A stretch of 64,000 bases of DNA, taken from contig NC_081409.1 of assembly GCF_030272615.1 (NCBI RefSeq), positions 531,525,791 through 531,589,790 of the forward strand, read 5' to 3'. Source of the DNA: Cryptomeria japonica (lineage: Eukaryota; Streptophyta; Pinopsida; Cupressales; Cupressaceae). Below the pieces are notes generated by a model that saw nothing but the letters and a program-made list of their open reading frames with translations, had not been told where the DNA came from and made no database searches. This document shows positions 11,671 through 21,619 of this stretch, piece after piece. The position numbers were made by a program, and so were the translations under genes. How positions within the stretch are numbered: the stretch's first letter is position 1; the number at the start of each line of letters is the position of its first letter.

Positions 11671-14595
11671 TCAAGAAGCAGCTGCCTGAGCTCTAAGACG
11701 ACGCTTTCGTCGGCGTTCACGTGCAGAACGATTTCGTCTAGTCTTAGTAGGAAGTGGAGAAGATTGAGGAGGAGGAATGTTCTCATCCTTAGCACTTGGG
11801 TGTTTAGGTTGTGGTCTCTTAGGCTGGATAATAGGAGAAGAAGAAGGTCTCTTCTCTCTATAAAAAGAAGGAGGAGGAACCGCTCCATATAAAGGAGGAA
11901 TATTTGGTTTAGGAAGGAGACCAAGTCCATCATGACGAGGAGGTATAGGTCTACTCTTAGGAAGTTTATTAGGCATAGACATAGTCACATCCATAGGGAT
12001 GGGTTGGGAATCTTCTTGAGGAAAAACATTAGTTTTATCTTTCAAAGGAAGAACTTCCTTCTCAAGAATGATAGGAATATCAAGTTTAGGTGTTCTAGGT
12101 TCACTTAGAGATAGGATCATATCTGTTTTCCACTTTTCATAAGATTTGAAAAGATGATCACTTCGCGGAGGAAGAGATTGGAACTGTTTAGGCCAAAAGT
12201 AATCAATAGGAACGCTAGAAGTTCTTTCAGCTGGCTTAAAGAGACTATGATTGACAGTAACAACTTCACCATTATGGGGAAATTTCAAACACTTATGAAT
12301 AGGAGAAGCAATAGCTTTCATGGAAGATAGCCAAGGATAGCCAAGCTTCACACGAAATTGTTCGGCAGATGGAATAATAGCAAAGTTCACATCAAGAGAT
12401 TTGTTATGGACCTCAATAGGCAATGTAATAGAACCAATTGCAGGAGAAGAAAATGCATCAAATAATTTCACAATCACATCTGTTTTGTCATAGATCACTT
12501 GATTCAATTGCAAAGTAAAAAGAAATTCTTCAGTAATAATATTAATCATGCACGAAGGATCAATAAGCACTCCACGACAAGGTGTATTCTTAACTTTTGC
12601 AACTATGTATAAAGGACCCTCAGGTGCCCTAATGGTTTCACTGGAATCAAATGTGATGGAAGATTCTTTAGGGATTTCTTGCTGCTCTACAAAGTTAATC
12701 ACATTCGGAGTCATAGACACAAGACCATCAGATGAGAGAGAGGAATCATTAGCCTCAATTGCATTAGAGGTATGAGAAGGCAATGGATCAGTGAAAATCT
12801 GAAGATTTTGGTTAGGAGGAGCTACAGATGTGTTGCCTTTATCATTCACTCCAGAAACAGAGATAGTATTGTTATCAATCAAATCTTGAATTTTACCCTT
12901 TAAAGAAAAACATTTTTCAGTATCATGCCCAGGCTGACGGTGAAATTGACAAAAAGCTTTGTTATCAAAATAAGGTGAAGTAATCTTTGCAGGATCAATT
13001 TGCCTTATAGGAGGAAGAGTAAGCACATTTTGTTCCAATAACTTATTCATAATACTATGCAATGATTCATTCAAAGGAGTATACTTTCTTTCTTTCTTGA
13101 AAAATTTAGAAATAGGAGGCACACCTGATGCTGCATTCACATTGTTGTTGATGATGTTTTCATTGAATTTGATGGAATCTCTGTTCGGTTTAAACTTCCC
13201 AAATGGTTGTTGACTGCTATCACCCTTATCACTCGGAGCCATAGGATGTGATTGTTCCATTTGACTCACAGTCAGTTGATAATTGTGAAGAGTTGCACAC
13301 AACTGTTGGAAAGAAGTAAACTCAGAAAACAGAAGTTTGTCTCGAATATCTTTTTGTAAATTAGAAATAAAGATTCTTTGAATATCATTGTCAGGCACTG
13401 GAAAAGAAATTTGAGCATACAAATGCTTATATCTACCAATGAAATCAGTCACTTTTTCTTTAACACCTTGTTTACAATGCATTAAATCAATCAAAGTAAC
13501 TTTAGGACTTATATTGTTTTGAAATTGTTGAATGAAAGCATTTGCAAGTTGTTCGAAAGAAGTAATAGAATAGGAAGGCAACGAGCAATACCATTGTAGG
13601 GCTTTGTCTCTTAATGTTCTAGTGAACAGTTTTGCAAGCAACCTTTGGTCATAAGCAAAATCGGTACATATTGTTTGAAAAGTCTTAACATGTGTTAGAG
13701 GATCTCCTTTACCATTATAAAGTTCCAAATGCGGGATTTCAACATGTTTAGGAGGGATAGCTCGAACAATGTCAAGAGAAAGTGGGCTCGCAACATCAAA
13801 TGTGGGCACACTAAACTTAGATTGATTCATAGAAGCAATTTGTTGCTGTAAAGAAGAGACAGTTTGTGCTAGATTGTTAATGGTCGCTTCAGTCGAAGAA
13901 TTCATATTGGATGTGTTAGATTGAGATGGAGGTGTTATGTTATTGAAAGAAGGTAAAGAGTAAGGTGGTGGGACTCTATGATAATTAGTCATAGGAGATG
14001 ATTGGACAGGAGGAATACTACAAGGAGGGATGGAATGGTTAAACGAATTGCCCCCTTGCGTCATGTTCATTTGTGGTGATATAATAGGCACACTCATTGA
14101 AGGAATGAATGAAGAAGTCGGATTGAATGAAGGAAGAGGGTTAATTGAAGAAGAAGGGTTGCCCCCATGACTGGTGATCATAGGAGGAATGTCTTGTGTA
14201 GAAGTAGCCATTATGTTTGATGTAAAAGTAGGTATGCTAGCAATAGAAGTTGTCAAAGGAATAGAATGATTGACTTGAGTAGGAGGTTGTGTATAACCCA
14301 AATTTTCAGCACAACTCTTCATAGGCATCACATTCGAATCCACAATGTGTGCATTACCACGCAAAATATCAATTCCATTCTTATCACTTTGAAGCATACG
14401 TTTTAGACCCTCAATTAAAGGAAGAGCTTGACTATCAGGGTATTCTTGAGACATCCATTGTCGAAAATCGTCAAATTGGTTATCCAATTTCGAAAGTTGT
14501 TCTACGGAAACCTCATGGAGAGCTTCTTCATCATTAGGAGGATTAGAGGAATTACCCATGTCCTCGTTAAAAAGGCTATTCAAATTAGGTTCCAT
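11671..14595 (-). CDS. gag: Gag-protease polyprotein of the gag-only LTR element
   Basis: An uninterrupted frame of 974 codons starts at ATG 14595. The N-terminus is acidic, then Pro/Ser/Asn-rich to about residue 260. The Retrotrans_gag domain lies at about 275-450, with ALQWYCSLPSYSITSFEQL near 332. A CCHC-like knuckle FCQFHRQPGHDTEKC lies near 547, and an aspartic-protease-like region PLYIVAKVKNTPCRGVLID near 660. The protease active site reads LIDPSC where functional relatives have D-S/T-G, so the catalytic aspartate is present but the following glycine is not. The C-terminus is proline-rich and ends in a very basic tail (ARERRRKRRLRAQ), perhaps for nucleic-acid binding or nuclear entry. 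Gag builds the particle in which cDNA is made. Being open over 2.9 kb among broken neighbours suggests recent activity. Confidence 0.92.
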   Translation of the reverse strand: MEPNLNSLFNEDMGNSSNPPNDEEALHEVSVEQLSKLDNQFDDFRQWMSQEYPDSQALPLIEGLKRMLQSDKNGIDILRGNAHIVDSNVMPMKSCAENLGYTQPPTQVNHSIPLTTSIASIPTFTSNIMATSTQDIPPMITSHGGNPSSSINPLPSFNPTSSFIPSMSVPIISPQMNMTQGGNSFNHSIPPCSIPPVQSSPMTNYHRVPPPYSLPSFNNITPPSQSNTSNMNSSTEATINNLAQTVSSLQQQIASMNQSKFSVPTFDVASPLSLDIVRAIPPKHVEIPHLELYNGKGDPLTHVKTFQTICTDFAYDQRLLAKLFTRTLRDKALQWYCSLPSYSITSFEQLANAFIQQFQNNISPKVTLIDLMHCKQGVKEKVTDFIGRYKHLYAQISFPVPDNDIQRIFISNLQKDIRDKLLFSEFTSFQQLCATLHNYQLTVSQMEQSHPMAPSDKGDSSQQPFGKFKPNRDSIKFNENIINNNVNAASGVPPISKFFKKERKYTPLNESLHSIMNKLLEQNVLTLPPIRQIDPAKITSPYFDNKAFCQFHRQPGHDTEKCFSLKGKIQDLIDNNTISVSGVNDKGNTSVAPPNQNLQIFTDPLPSHTSNAIEANDSSLSSDGLVSMTPNVINFVEQQEIPKESSITFDSSETIRAPEGPLYIVAKVKNTPCRGVLIDPSCMINIITEEFLFTLQLNQVIYDKTDVIVKLFDAFSSPAIGSITLPIEVHNKSLDVNFAIIPSAEQFRVKLGYPWLSSMKAIASPIHKCLKFPHNGEVVTVNHSLFKPAERTSSVPIDYFWPKQFQSLPPRSDHLFKSYEKWKTDMILSLSEPRTPKLDIPIILEKEVLPLKDKTNVFPQEDSQPIPMDVTMSMPNKLPKSRPIPPRHDGLGLLPKPNIPPLYGAVPPPSFYREKRPSSSPIIQPKRPQPKHPSAKDENIPPPQSSPLPTKTRRNRSARERRRKRRLRAQAAAS

Positions 14596-15834
14596 CTCCT
14601 CAGTAGTTAAACCTCAGAAAGACTTAATTCTACGGCTTCGTCTAACGGGAATAGTGTAAGTAGGGCTTATTGTTGTAAAACTCATGCACTAGAAAGAGAG
14701 AGAAGATTTTGAATTTAGAGGTAGCAATTTTTAGTAAAATCAGCCAATCTTCTGGATTTAAGCTGTTAAATGCAATCACAACAGTCTCCCGAAATTTCGG
14801 AAAAAATGTCCGGGACCGTGGCGCCCGGAGTGCAACACGGTCCTTGTAACTTTTTTCGAAATTTGCAGGGATGAAAGGTATGATGATTTTAAAGCTAATC
14901 TGAAAAAATTGAGTGATTTTACGATCTGTAGATAGGCCAAATTAAAGTTGCAATCTCGAAATTGAACCCTACCAAGATTGTCGAAAAATGCAAAATTTGA
15001 ATTTTTGAAAAATAGAGGGAAACTGAAATTTTGAATTTTATGATTTTAGAGGGAATGTCAAGAGCAATGCAAATTTTGAAATTTGAAAATTGACTCAATT
15101 TCACGCAAAATTCAATTTTGAAAGCGGAAATCAAAGTTGTTGTAATTAAGCACTTAATTTCAAAAGTCAAAAATTGTAAGAATTTGAATAAAGCACTGAA
15201 ATTTCGAATGAATGCAAACACACTTTTCAGATTTAGGACAGTAAGAACACAATTTTGACACAAAATTTCAATTTCGATGATTTTTGAATGTTTAGAAGCC
15301 TTAATCCAAGCAATCACAAGACCAACTTTGACTGTAATTTTGAAGGTGTTAAAATTGATAAAATCAGCCAAAATTTTGAATTTTAGCATAAAAACACAGT
15401 AAGATCTCGCTCCCGAAATTTTGAAAAAAATGTCGGGGACGATGGCGCTCGGCGCCACGGTCCTCGCAACTTTTTTCCAAATTTTCAGGGATGAAAGATA
15501 TTGTGATTTTATTGTGGAATCCAAAGTCACAGCTGATTTGGAGATGTTTTGATCAGTGAAATTGTCGGACAAAGGTTGAATCAAGAGGGTTTCAAAAATT
15601 AGGGTTTTGACACTTAACCACTTAATTTTCAGAATTAAAGCACAAATATGAATTGAAAATTTGTAATAGAAGGGCAGATCTGAAACAGGCATTAACATTT
15701 AGACATTTCGCAAGTTCAATTACTAAAAAGAAAATTTAGGGTTTTTATGCAATCACCTCTAAAATTTTACAAAAGATCAAACATGGAAATGTAATCAATT
15801 TTTTCAGATCTAAGGATGAAAAATCAGAAAGGAT
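14596..15834 (-). other. Leader of the gag-only element with duplicated hairpin
   Basis: This is the untranslated leader between primer site and Gag. It is AT-rich with many AAATTTT words and contains a minus-strand frame of 259 codons (15698-14919), which looks like low-complexity chance translation. Two related blocks of about 110 bp (about 14770-14890 and 15390-15510) each hold a GC-rich stem-loop around TGGCGCCCGG or TGGCGCTCGG, flanked by GGGAC/GGTCC arms and outer AAATTT/AAATTT arms. The same module occurs in the LTRs. Packaging or dimerisation signals would be expected in this position. Confidence 0.7.
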
Positions 15835-15835
15835 G

Positions 15836-15853
15836 TTCACGTCGGGTTCACCA
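15836..15853 (-). promoter_or_regulatory. Candidate primer-binding site of the gag-only element
   Basis: On the minus strand TGGTGAACCCGACGTGAA lies a few bases inside the 5' LTR. It begins with TGG, the complement of a tRNA CCA end, as primer sites do. It is not the tRNA-iMet site used by the copia elements here, and I could not assign the tRNA from memory. Confidence 0.65.
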
Positions 15854-15857
15854 AAAA

Positions 15858-17093
15858 TGTAAAGCAGAAAATCGCGATCGAACCCTAGTTGTTCTCCCCT
15901 CTTCCAACTCTGAGGAGAGAGAAGGGAGGTTCGCTAGGATTCGATGGTTTTCACTTAGGGGAGAGACTTTACATTCAAAAGAGGGGTTGAAACCCACAAG
16001 ATCCAATCCCACGCAATGCAAGATTGGATGCTAAATGTGTTTCAAGGGTTAAGACAGCAAGGCTACCCTCTTTTGTAAAGAATGTTGATAGAAGAATTAA
16101 GCTAAGCATGCATAGAAAGTGATAAAGATTCGCTTATAAACTGAGATAGGAATACAGTATGAAGCTGCGGACCTGGAATTAGCAGTAAAATGTCGATACG
16201 GCGCTGTCCTGCAAATTTGAGCAAAAGTTGTCAGGACGATGGCGCCCGGCGCCACGGTCCTCCGAAAAATCCGCGAAACGAAGGGGGATCTGTTCGTCTC
16301 TGCACAAGGATTCCAGATCTTCAATTTCAGCCGCGTACCTGCAACCTACACACAGAAAAGCTAAGACGATTGGGGGGTTAGGGATTAGGGGTTTGCCTTT
16401 AGGTCAAACCTCGGTTTTGGAATTAACCAAGAAATGAGCAAGAGCTGTAAATGTAAATGACTGTAAAACAAGTACTAATACCTTGTTCTAAGGATGTTTG
16501 TATCCTTATGTGCGAAGGTTTAGATGTTGTATGTTGTATGTTGTATGTAGCATGTAGTATGTGATCTCCTCTTCAATGGTTGAATCCTTGTCTTGAATGC
16601 AACACTTAGCCTTGAATGGAGACTTGAAATGATCAATTGCTTGAAGGAATGCTTGAATGCTTGAATGCTTGAGTATAGTTTCCACGCTTTTTACACATAT
16701 CCCCTTCATGCCAAATGAGAGAGAAAAATGTAGTTTATATACTTGTCATTTAGGGCTGATAGACTGATTTTCCCGACCTTAGGCCGACCAGGAAAGTTAA
16801 TTTCCAAATTGCAAACAAAAAGACCCGAGACCCCTTAGGAGACCGGGCCCAAAATAGGACCCAGGGACCAGGGCGCTGGGCGCCATGGTCCTGGGGACCA
16901 GGGCGTTGGGTGCTCTGGTCCCACCTCCCGGGACAGCAGGGTGCAAGGAGGTTCAGGCCAGGGTGCTTGAAAAATGCAGTTTTCAGTGTCGTGAGCAAGT
17001 TTCGGGGTCTCCATTTAGGTTGCGTGTTGCGTCGCCATCGTGAAGACCGAAATGCAGTCGAAATTGCAAGTGTCACAATTTTAGGACGCTACA
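15858..17093 (-). repeat. 5' LTR of the gag-only element
   Basis: 1,236 bp, nearly identical to 9269-10498. Visible differences include one extra TTGTATG unit near 16525-16545 and a shortened second hairpin near 16865-16920. The reverse-strand TATA-like site is at 16733-16742 and the GGCGCC hairpin at 16233-16260. Confidence 0.93.
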
Positions 17094-17098
17094 GGAAT

Positions 17099-17447
17099 TG
17101 TCAATGTTCATGACAAACATGGAAAGTTGGCTGCTACTGTGACTCAAACAAGAGGTAATACATTTCACCTTGACTCAACTTGGAACAATTGTCTGTATGC
17201 AAAAATAGAAGATACCTGGTTATGGCATAAAAGGTTTTGTCATGCAAATTTTGATAATCTAATCAAAATAAGTAAGAAGCATCATGTAAGAGGTCTACCG
17301 AGCTTGGAAAAACCTGAAATGCAATATGTCGAGGATGCCAGATGGGTAAGATGAAAAAATCAAGCTTTACAAGTAAGTCTTACACTTCTAAAGGAATTTT
17401 AGGTCTTGTACACACTAATCTTTGTGGTCCTATGAAAGTTCAAAGTT
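17099..17447 (+). pseudogene. copia-1 protease end and GAG-pre-integrase
   Basis: This resumes the copia-1 frame after the gag-only element. It reads VNVHDKHGKLAATVTQTRGN, then the GAG-pre-integrase signature DTWLWHKRFCHANFDNL, then a one-base shift into CQMGKMKKSSFTSKSY and LGLVHTNLCGPMKVQS. The histidines and cysteines form the zinc-binding start of integrase. The LINE is inserted at 17447/17448. The last 19 bases (17429-17447) are the left copy of its target duplication, and the integrase core continues at 31872. Confidence 0.9.
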
Positions 17448-17610
17448 CTGATTGAATGAAAAACAGGTTTTAAGGACCCGAAACCATTACAACATAGTTA
17501 AAATAAAAAGTTGAGAAAATAGAGTCCTCATACAAAGTGACTGGTCCAAAAAACCAGCGAACAGAAAAAATAGCTAAACAACAAAAAATAGCAAAGAACC
17601 CAAGGAGACA
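17448..17610 (-). other. LINE 3' UTR
   Basis: This follows the ORF3 stop on the minus strand. It is T-rich in the transcribed sense, as in many plant L1 3' ends, and finishes with CCTTAAAACC then GTTTTTCATTCAATCAG directly at the 19-bp duplication. No poly(A) run longer than a few bases remains. Confidence 0.75.
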
Positions 17611-19334
17611 CTACATAGTAATTTTCTTCAGCAGATCCTCTACCTTAGTCACCAGCTCATCATAGGTCGTCCCAACTGCTTTTAGCTCCTCCAGGTCCTT
17701 ATTCACTTTCTTTTCCTTCCTCTTTCAATGGGTGCGAGTTCTGGGACCTTGGGCTTCCCCGGTTCCTTCTGCATCCAGGTCAATTTCTTGGGTTTCCTTT
17801 TCATCATCGAGCTTGTTGATGAGGGTATGGGTGTTGTTGGCTGAGATTTTCAGAATGCTGAGACTCTACTCCGCAATGTTCTTGAGGCACTCCTCTATCT
17901 TGTCCACTTTGGCAACTGTATCCGAGAGCGTTTTTTCGTTACTTTCCTCCAGGGTTTTTCTATCTGTATCTCCTTTTCAATTTTCTCAAACTGAGGATTA
18001 AAGGCATCTCTGATGTCTTCCGCTTTGGCAACTATGTTCTTCAAATCTTCAATATAATTGGCCATAGTGTTCCCCTCTCCAATGTTAATGGTCTCCAGGA
18101 TCATGACTCTGTTGCAGAGTTTTTTGTATTCATCCACAGTATTCTTATTCCCGTCAATAAGCCATTCAATGGTTTTCATAAAACCCTTCAAGGCCTCGGG
18201 GTGAGGACCAGGAGAAGGAGTAACTTTACCAGGGGTTATCTATTCATCTTTAGCAATATGGAGGGCAAAAATAGTGTCAGAGGCCCTGAGGGTCTCCTCC
18301 ATAGTCTCCATCTCCAGGCTTTGTTTAGCTTCCAGGGTTCTTGTTTGCTTGTCCTCTTCCGGTTCCTTGCTTGTGTCCTCTAGATCTTTGCCAGTCTCCT
18401 CTGTTTTCTTTTGCTTCTTCCTGGGTTGGGCTTGGATTTTACTTTTTTCCTTCAGCACTCCCTTAGGGTTCTTCTTCTCCTCAGGGAAATCAGAGTCCTC
18501 TTCTTTCGAAGAAATATTAATCAAGGGTTTGCTTTGGGGTTTTTTACTCTTAGAAGAAGAGGGTCTTGATTTCCTCTTCTTGCTCCTCTCATACTCTGAG
18601 TCGTCAGAGCTTTCCTCATTTTTAGTCGAGGAATCATTATCTGAATCCTCCTCCTCTGAGAAATCAGAATCAGACATTTCTTCTTCTGAATCCACAGAGA
18701 GCTGCATTCGATTGATTTTACTGGCCTTTAGATGATCATAAATGAGGACCATAAGTCCCTGGTGCATTGCAGTGTCACCTCGAGGATTTTCTTTATATAC
18801 TTTTAGGGATGCATTCATAGAACAGAGCAAGAAATAAGGGAAATTCACCTTATCATTATGCCTAAAATGATTTAAGAGGACAAAGTGATATCCATATACT
18901 TTCGTAAACCTGCCATCTAGAGTTATATACCTTATTAAAACAAAGAGAATTTCCTGCCAGGGCTTTGCAAAAGCCCTAGGCGAGTAATAGGTTTTGCTCA
19001 ACTTTACTAGTCTTTTCTTCTCTTTCTCTGTGACCGGGTACCTTTCAATGGCTTCCCTGCTGACCTTCCTGTCTCTGTAGAAATTGCAGCCCTCCCTTTT
19101 GAGTCCCGTAGCTTTAGCTATTAACTCTTCGTCAATTTCCACCAGTTGGTTGCCCATTTTAAGCTTGCCCTTCTTCCAATTTTTGCAGAAGAAGCTGGTT
19201 ATCTTTCCATCACGGCCATGGAGTCTCTCAAGGAAGCTCGAAAGACCACCCTTCTGCAAAATTTCCCACACCTCTTCTTTCTGTTTCCACTCCTTGCAAC
19301 TTCCTGGCTCATATCTTCTCCTATTTCCGCCCAT
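17611..19334 (-). pseudogene. LINE ORF3, novel accessory protein
   Basis: The frame opens at ATG 19334 (MGGNRRRYEPGS), about 210 bases after the ORF2 stop, and stays open for 364 codons to a TAG at 18240. The same frame then continues to 17895, after which a frame shift carries a coiled-coil-like stretch to a stop at 17611, giving about 570 codons in all. The N-terminal 220 residues are helical with no domain I can name: QLVEIDEELIAKATGLKREG, then YGYHFVLLNHFRH and HQGLMVLIYDHLKA. Residues about 240-350 are Ser/Asp/Glu- and Lys/Arg-rich with likely nuclear signals (RSKKRKSRPSSSKSKK). The rest looks coiled-coil (DEYKKLCNRVMILE; YIEDLKNIVAKAEDI). It lies inside the LINE target duplication, so it moved with the element. 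It could be an element gene or a captured host gene. Confidence 0.75.
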
Positions 19335-19545
19335 GGTGTCGTTTTTCACAATCAAGTTCAGGTTACAGAGCTGGTGAAACATAAAGCTTTTCGAAGTTAA
19401 AACAAAAGCCCAGAAAGCGTGCATAGTATTATTGATTTGACAAGTTATAATGCACGTTCTGCTAACTTTGATGTTATAATGAGTGATTCCCTCATTATCG
19501 AAGTAACTCGAAGTGCTTACTTCAGTACATATCATAATTGCCTTG

Positions 19546-20679
19546 TCAATCAAGATTCTTTGGGGTACTTGGATATCTTTCATTTATTATGATTTGTCTT
19601 ACATCTCCGGGAAGACCGCTCTCACCTGTCCACGTGGTTATTGTATCATTCTTCACCACCACGTTTGCAGCCCAATCAACAGAACAGTTGGCCTCCTGAT
19701 ATATATGGGATATGTGGAATTTTTTGAAGGTTCTGATAATGTCAATGGCAGAAAAAATTATATTGTGGATCAACCAAGAGGGCTGAGAGGTCCCATTGAG
19801 ACACTTAATAATATTGTTGGAATCCCCTTCGATCCAGAGATGGGTACAGTTCCATTTTTTGGCTAGAATAATACCTTGAAGGGCTGCCATAGCTTCCGCC
19901 TTATGATTGGTTTGAATGCCAATAGGGACATCAACCATACCTTTGCAAATGCCTCTGTTGTCTCTGAGAATAGCTCCACAGCCTAAAGGATCTGGATTTG
20001 CTTTGGCTGCTCCATCAAAATTGATTTTAAGCCAACCATGGGGAGGGGTTTGCCATTTAACTTCAAGCCTTTTATTGTGGCTAATATTATGACCATTAGT
20101 GATCTTCATATTCCAGGCTCTTAAGATACTTGACTCCAAAGAGTTGTTTGAGTAACAAGAGACTTCCATAGTTCCCATATTTTCCTGAATAGCCCTTTGA
20201 ATTTTCTGAAAAACAATGTCTTGATTTAAGGACACATCCCTGAAAATTCGGTTATTTCTTTCCTTCCAGAGACCCCACAGAATGTGAGGCAGAGAGAGCT
20301 GCCACATACACCTCAGAAAAGAGTTGGTCCAATGAATTTGCCAGATGAGAACAAATCTCTGATGTTACTAGGAAACACCCAAGCAAGACTAAAGCTTTTG
20401 AGGAAGCTTTCCCAAACAGAGGTTGAGAAAGAACAGTGGAGGGCAAGATGGCCCACTGACTCTTCCTCTTGAAAGCACAACACACACCTATTTGGAAGGG
20501 CAAAACCTCTGCATTTAAGGTTGCCAATAGTAAGGATCTTATTCTGGAGAATAGTCCAGAAGAACATATTGATTTTAGGAGTTAGCCCTTTTAACCAAGC
20601 TTTAGACTAGAAAGGATTCATAGGAGGGGAGGGGGAGAGGATACAATACATCGAAGATACAGTAAAGGTACCTTTGGGG
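19546..20679 (-). pseudogene. LINE ORF2, 3' part (zf-RVT and RNase H)
   Basis: After the 6.3-kb insert the ORF2 frame restarts in phase as KGTFTVSSMYCIL. It runs through NPF-stop-SKAWLKGLTPKI (a TAG where the family has tryptophan) into the reverse-transcriptase zinc-binding region NRCVLCFQEEESVGHLALHC (about 20440-20510). A plant-type RNase H follows from about 20030 (INFDGAAKANPDPLGCGAIL; HKAEAMAALQGI; WIEGDSNNIIK; HIYQEANCSVDWAANVVV). The D, E, D residues of the active site are visible. The stop is at 19546. RNase H removes the RNA from the cDNA hybrid. A frame shift near 20310 separates the two domains. Confidence 0.88.
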
Positions 20680-21619
20680 TGTTGTCTTCAAAATCTGATT
20701 CCCTTTAACATCCTTAAAATAATATGATTAAACTCGGTGCAAAAGAGACATCAAAGATAAGGAAATTCTCAAGACAACATATGACAAGGTTTGATTGAAC
20801 CTTCTACACTTCGGACTTACTCAGAGCCCAGGTGGTTATACCTTTGTGAATTGAATTCACACTTTCAAACATAAACCCACAGCAAACAAGTCCAAAAAAC
20901 CAGTGGATCTATTCACCTTGAAATCAACTGAAAACAAAGAATGAAAATTATACTTAAATTCAACATTTCGATCAACAAAACATGCAATAAACAACTTCAA
21001 TCAATACCAGTGCCTTATCCAAGATCACAGAGTCATCTAAACTCAGATAATACTCCTCAAACAAAACATCTTTATCCGTCCCGTTGGCTTGGTTTCTATT
21101 AATCCTTGTATATGCCTGACACCTACAAGAATTTATGCATTCCAAATTAAGATATGATCATCAAAATTCATAGTCTCTTCCAAAGAGTTTACTGGTGTGA
21201 GTGATCCTCCCATCTTTAATTTCTCTCCTAAAGAGAAAAGCTAACGAACACTTCTACTAAAATTGCTTTGCAATTCCATTCAAACAGAACAACCTTGGAT
21301 TATTTAGAATGAAAACAATAAACAAATTGTAAACACACTTGAAGACAACACAAAGCTTCACTCAAAACCGATGGTCTGTATATGGATATTTAGTTCAAAA
21401 AAAATATTACAAGAAGTTTTTGAATATTCTCCATTAGACTTAGAAAAGCTCAGATAAATTTCTGCAGCGTTTTCTTACAATTCTTTGTGATCGATTTTCC
21501 TCTAGTCCTGGTATCCATTTATAACAACATGGATGCACAAAGCTTCAGACTTCTCGAGGAGAGTTTGTTACAATCATTTCTTTCAAAATAAAGAGGTTAC
21601 AAGCTTTTCACAAAAGCAG
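20680..21619 (-). other. Downstream region of the 6.3-kb element
   Basis: There is no gene. On the minus strand it contains TTATAAATGG (about 21512-21524) followed by a stretch that resembles an LTR R/U5 region. This would fit a 3' LTR of about 845 bp ending at 20680, but no matching copy is visible at the other end of the element. Confidence 0.45.

Larger units (their letters stand above)
9269..17093 (-). mobile_element. Non-autonomous gag-protease LTR element
   Basis: Both ends are exact: TGTAAAGCGG at 9269 and GACGCTACA ending at 17093, with perfect 5-bp duplications GGAAT (9264-9268 and 17094-17098). Excision restores the copia-1 protease frame (FQKGIVNVHDKHGK). The 7,825-bp element is transcribed on the minus strand. 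It has two LTRs of about 1.23 kb, a primer-site candidate, a long leader, one Gag-protease frame of 974 codons and a purine tract. There is no reverse transcriptase, RNase H or integrase anywhere between the LTRs. It therefore belongs to the class of gag-only or TR-GAG-like elements that depend on a related autonomous gypsy element for enzymes. LTR similarity and the open frame point to a recent insertion. Confidence 0.93.

Noticed and set aside
14919-15698. Minus-strand frame of 259 codons in the leader of the gag-only element
   Set aside because: It is composed of AT-rich low-complexity words, contains the hairpin sequence and has no family resemblance; it is treated as leader.
18274-18735. 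Plus-strand frame of 153 codons opposite ORF3
   Set aside because: It is the antisense shadow of the Ser/Asp/Glu/Lys-rich part of LINE ORF3.
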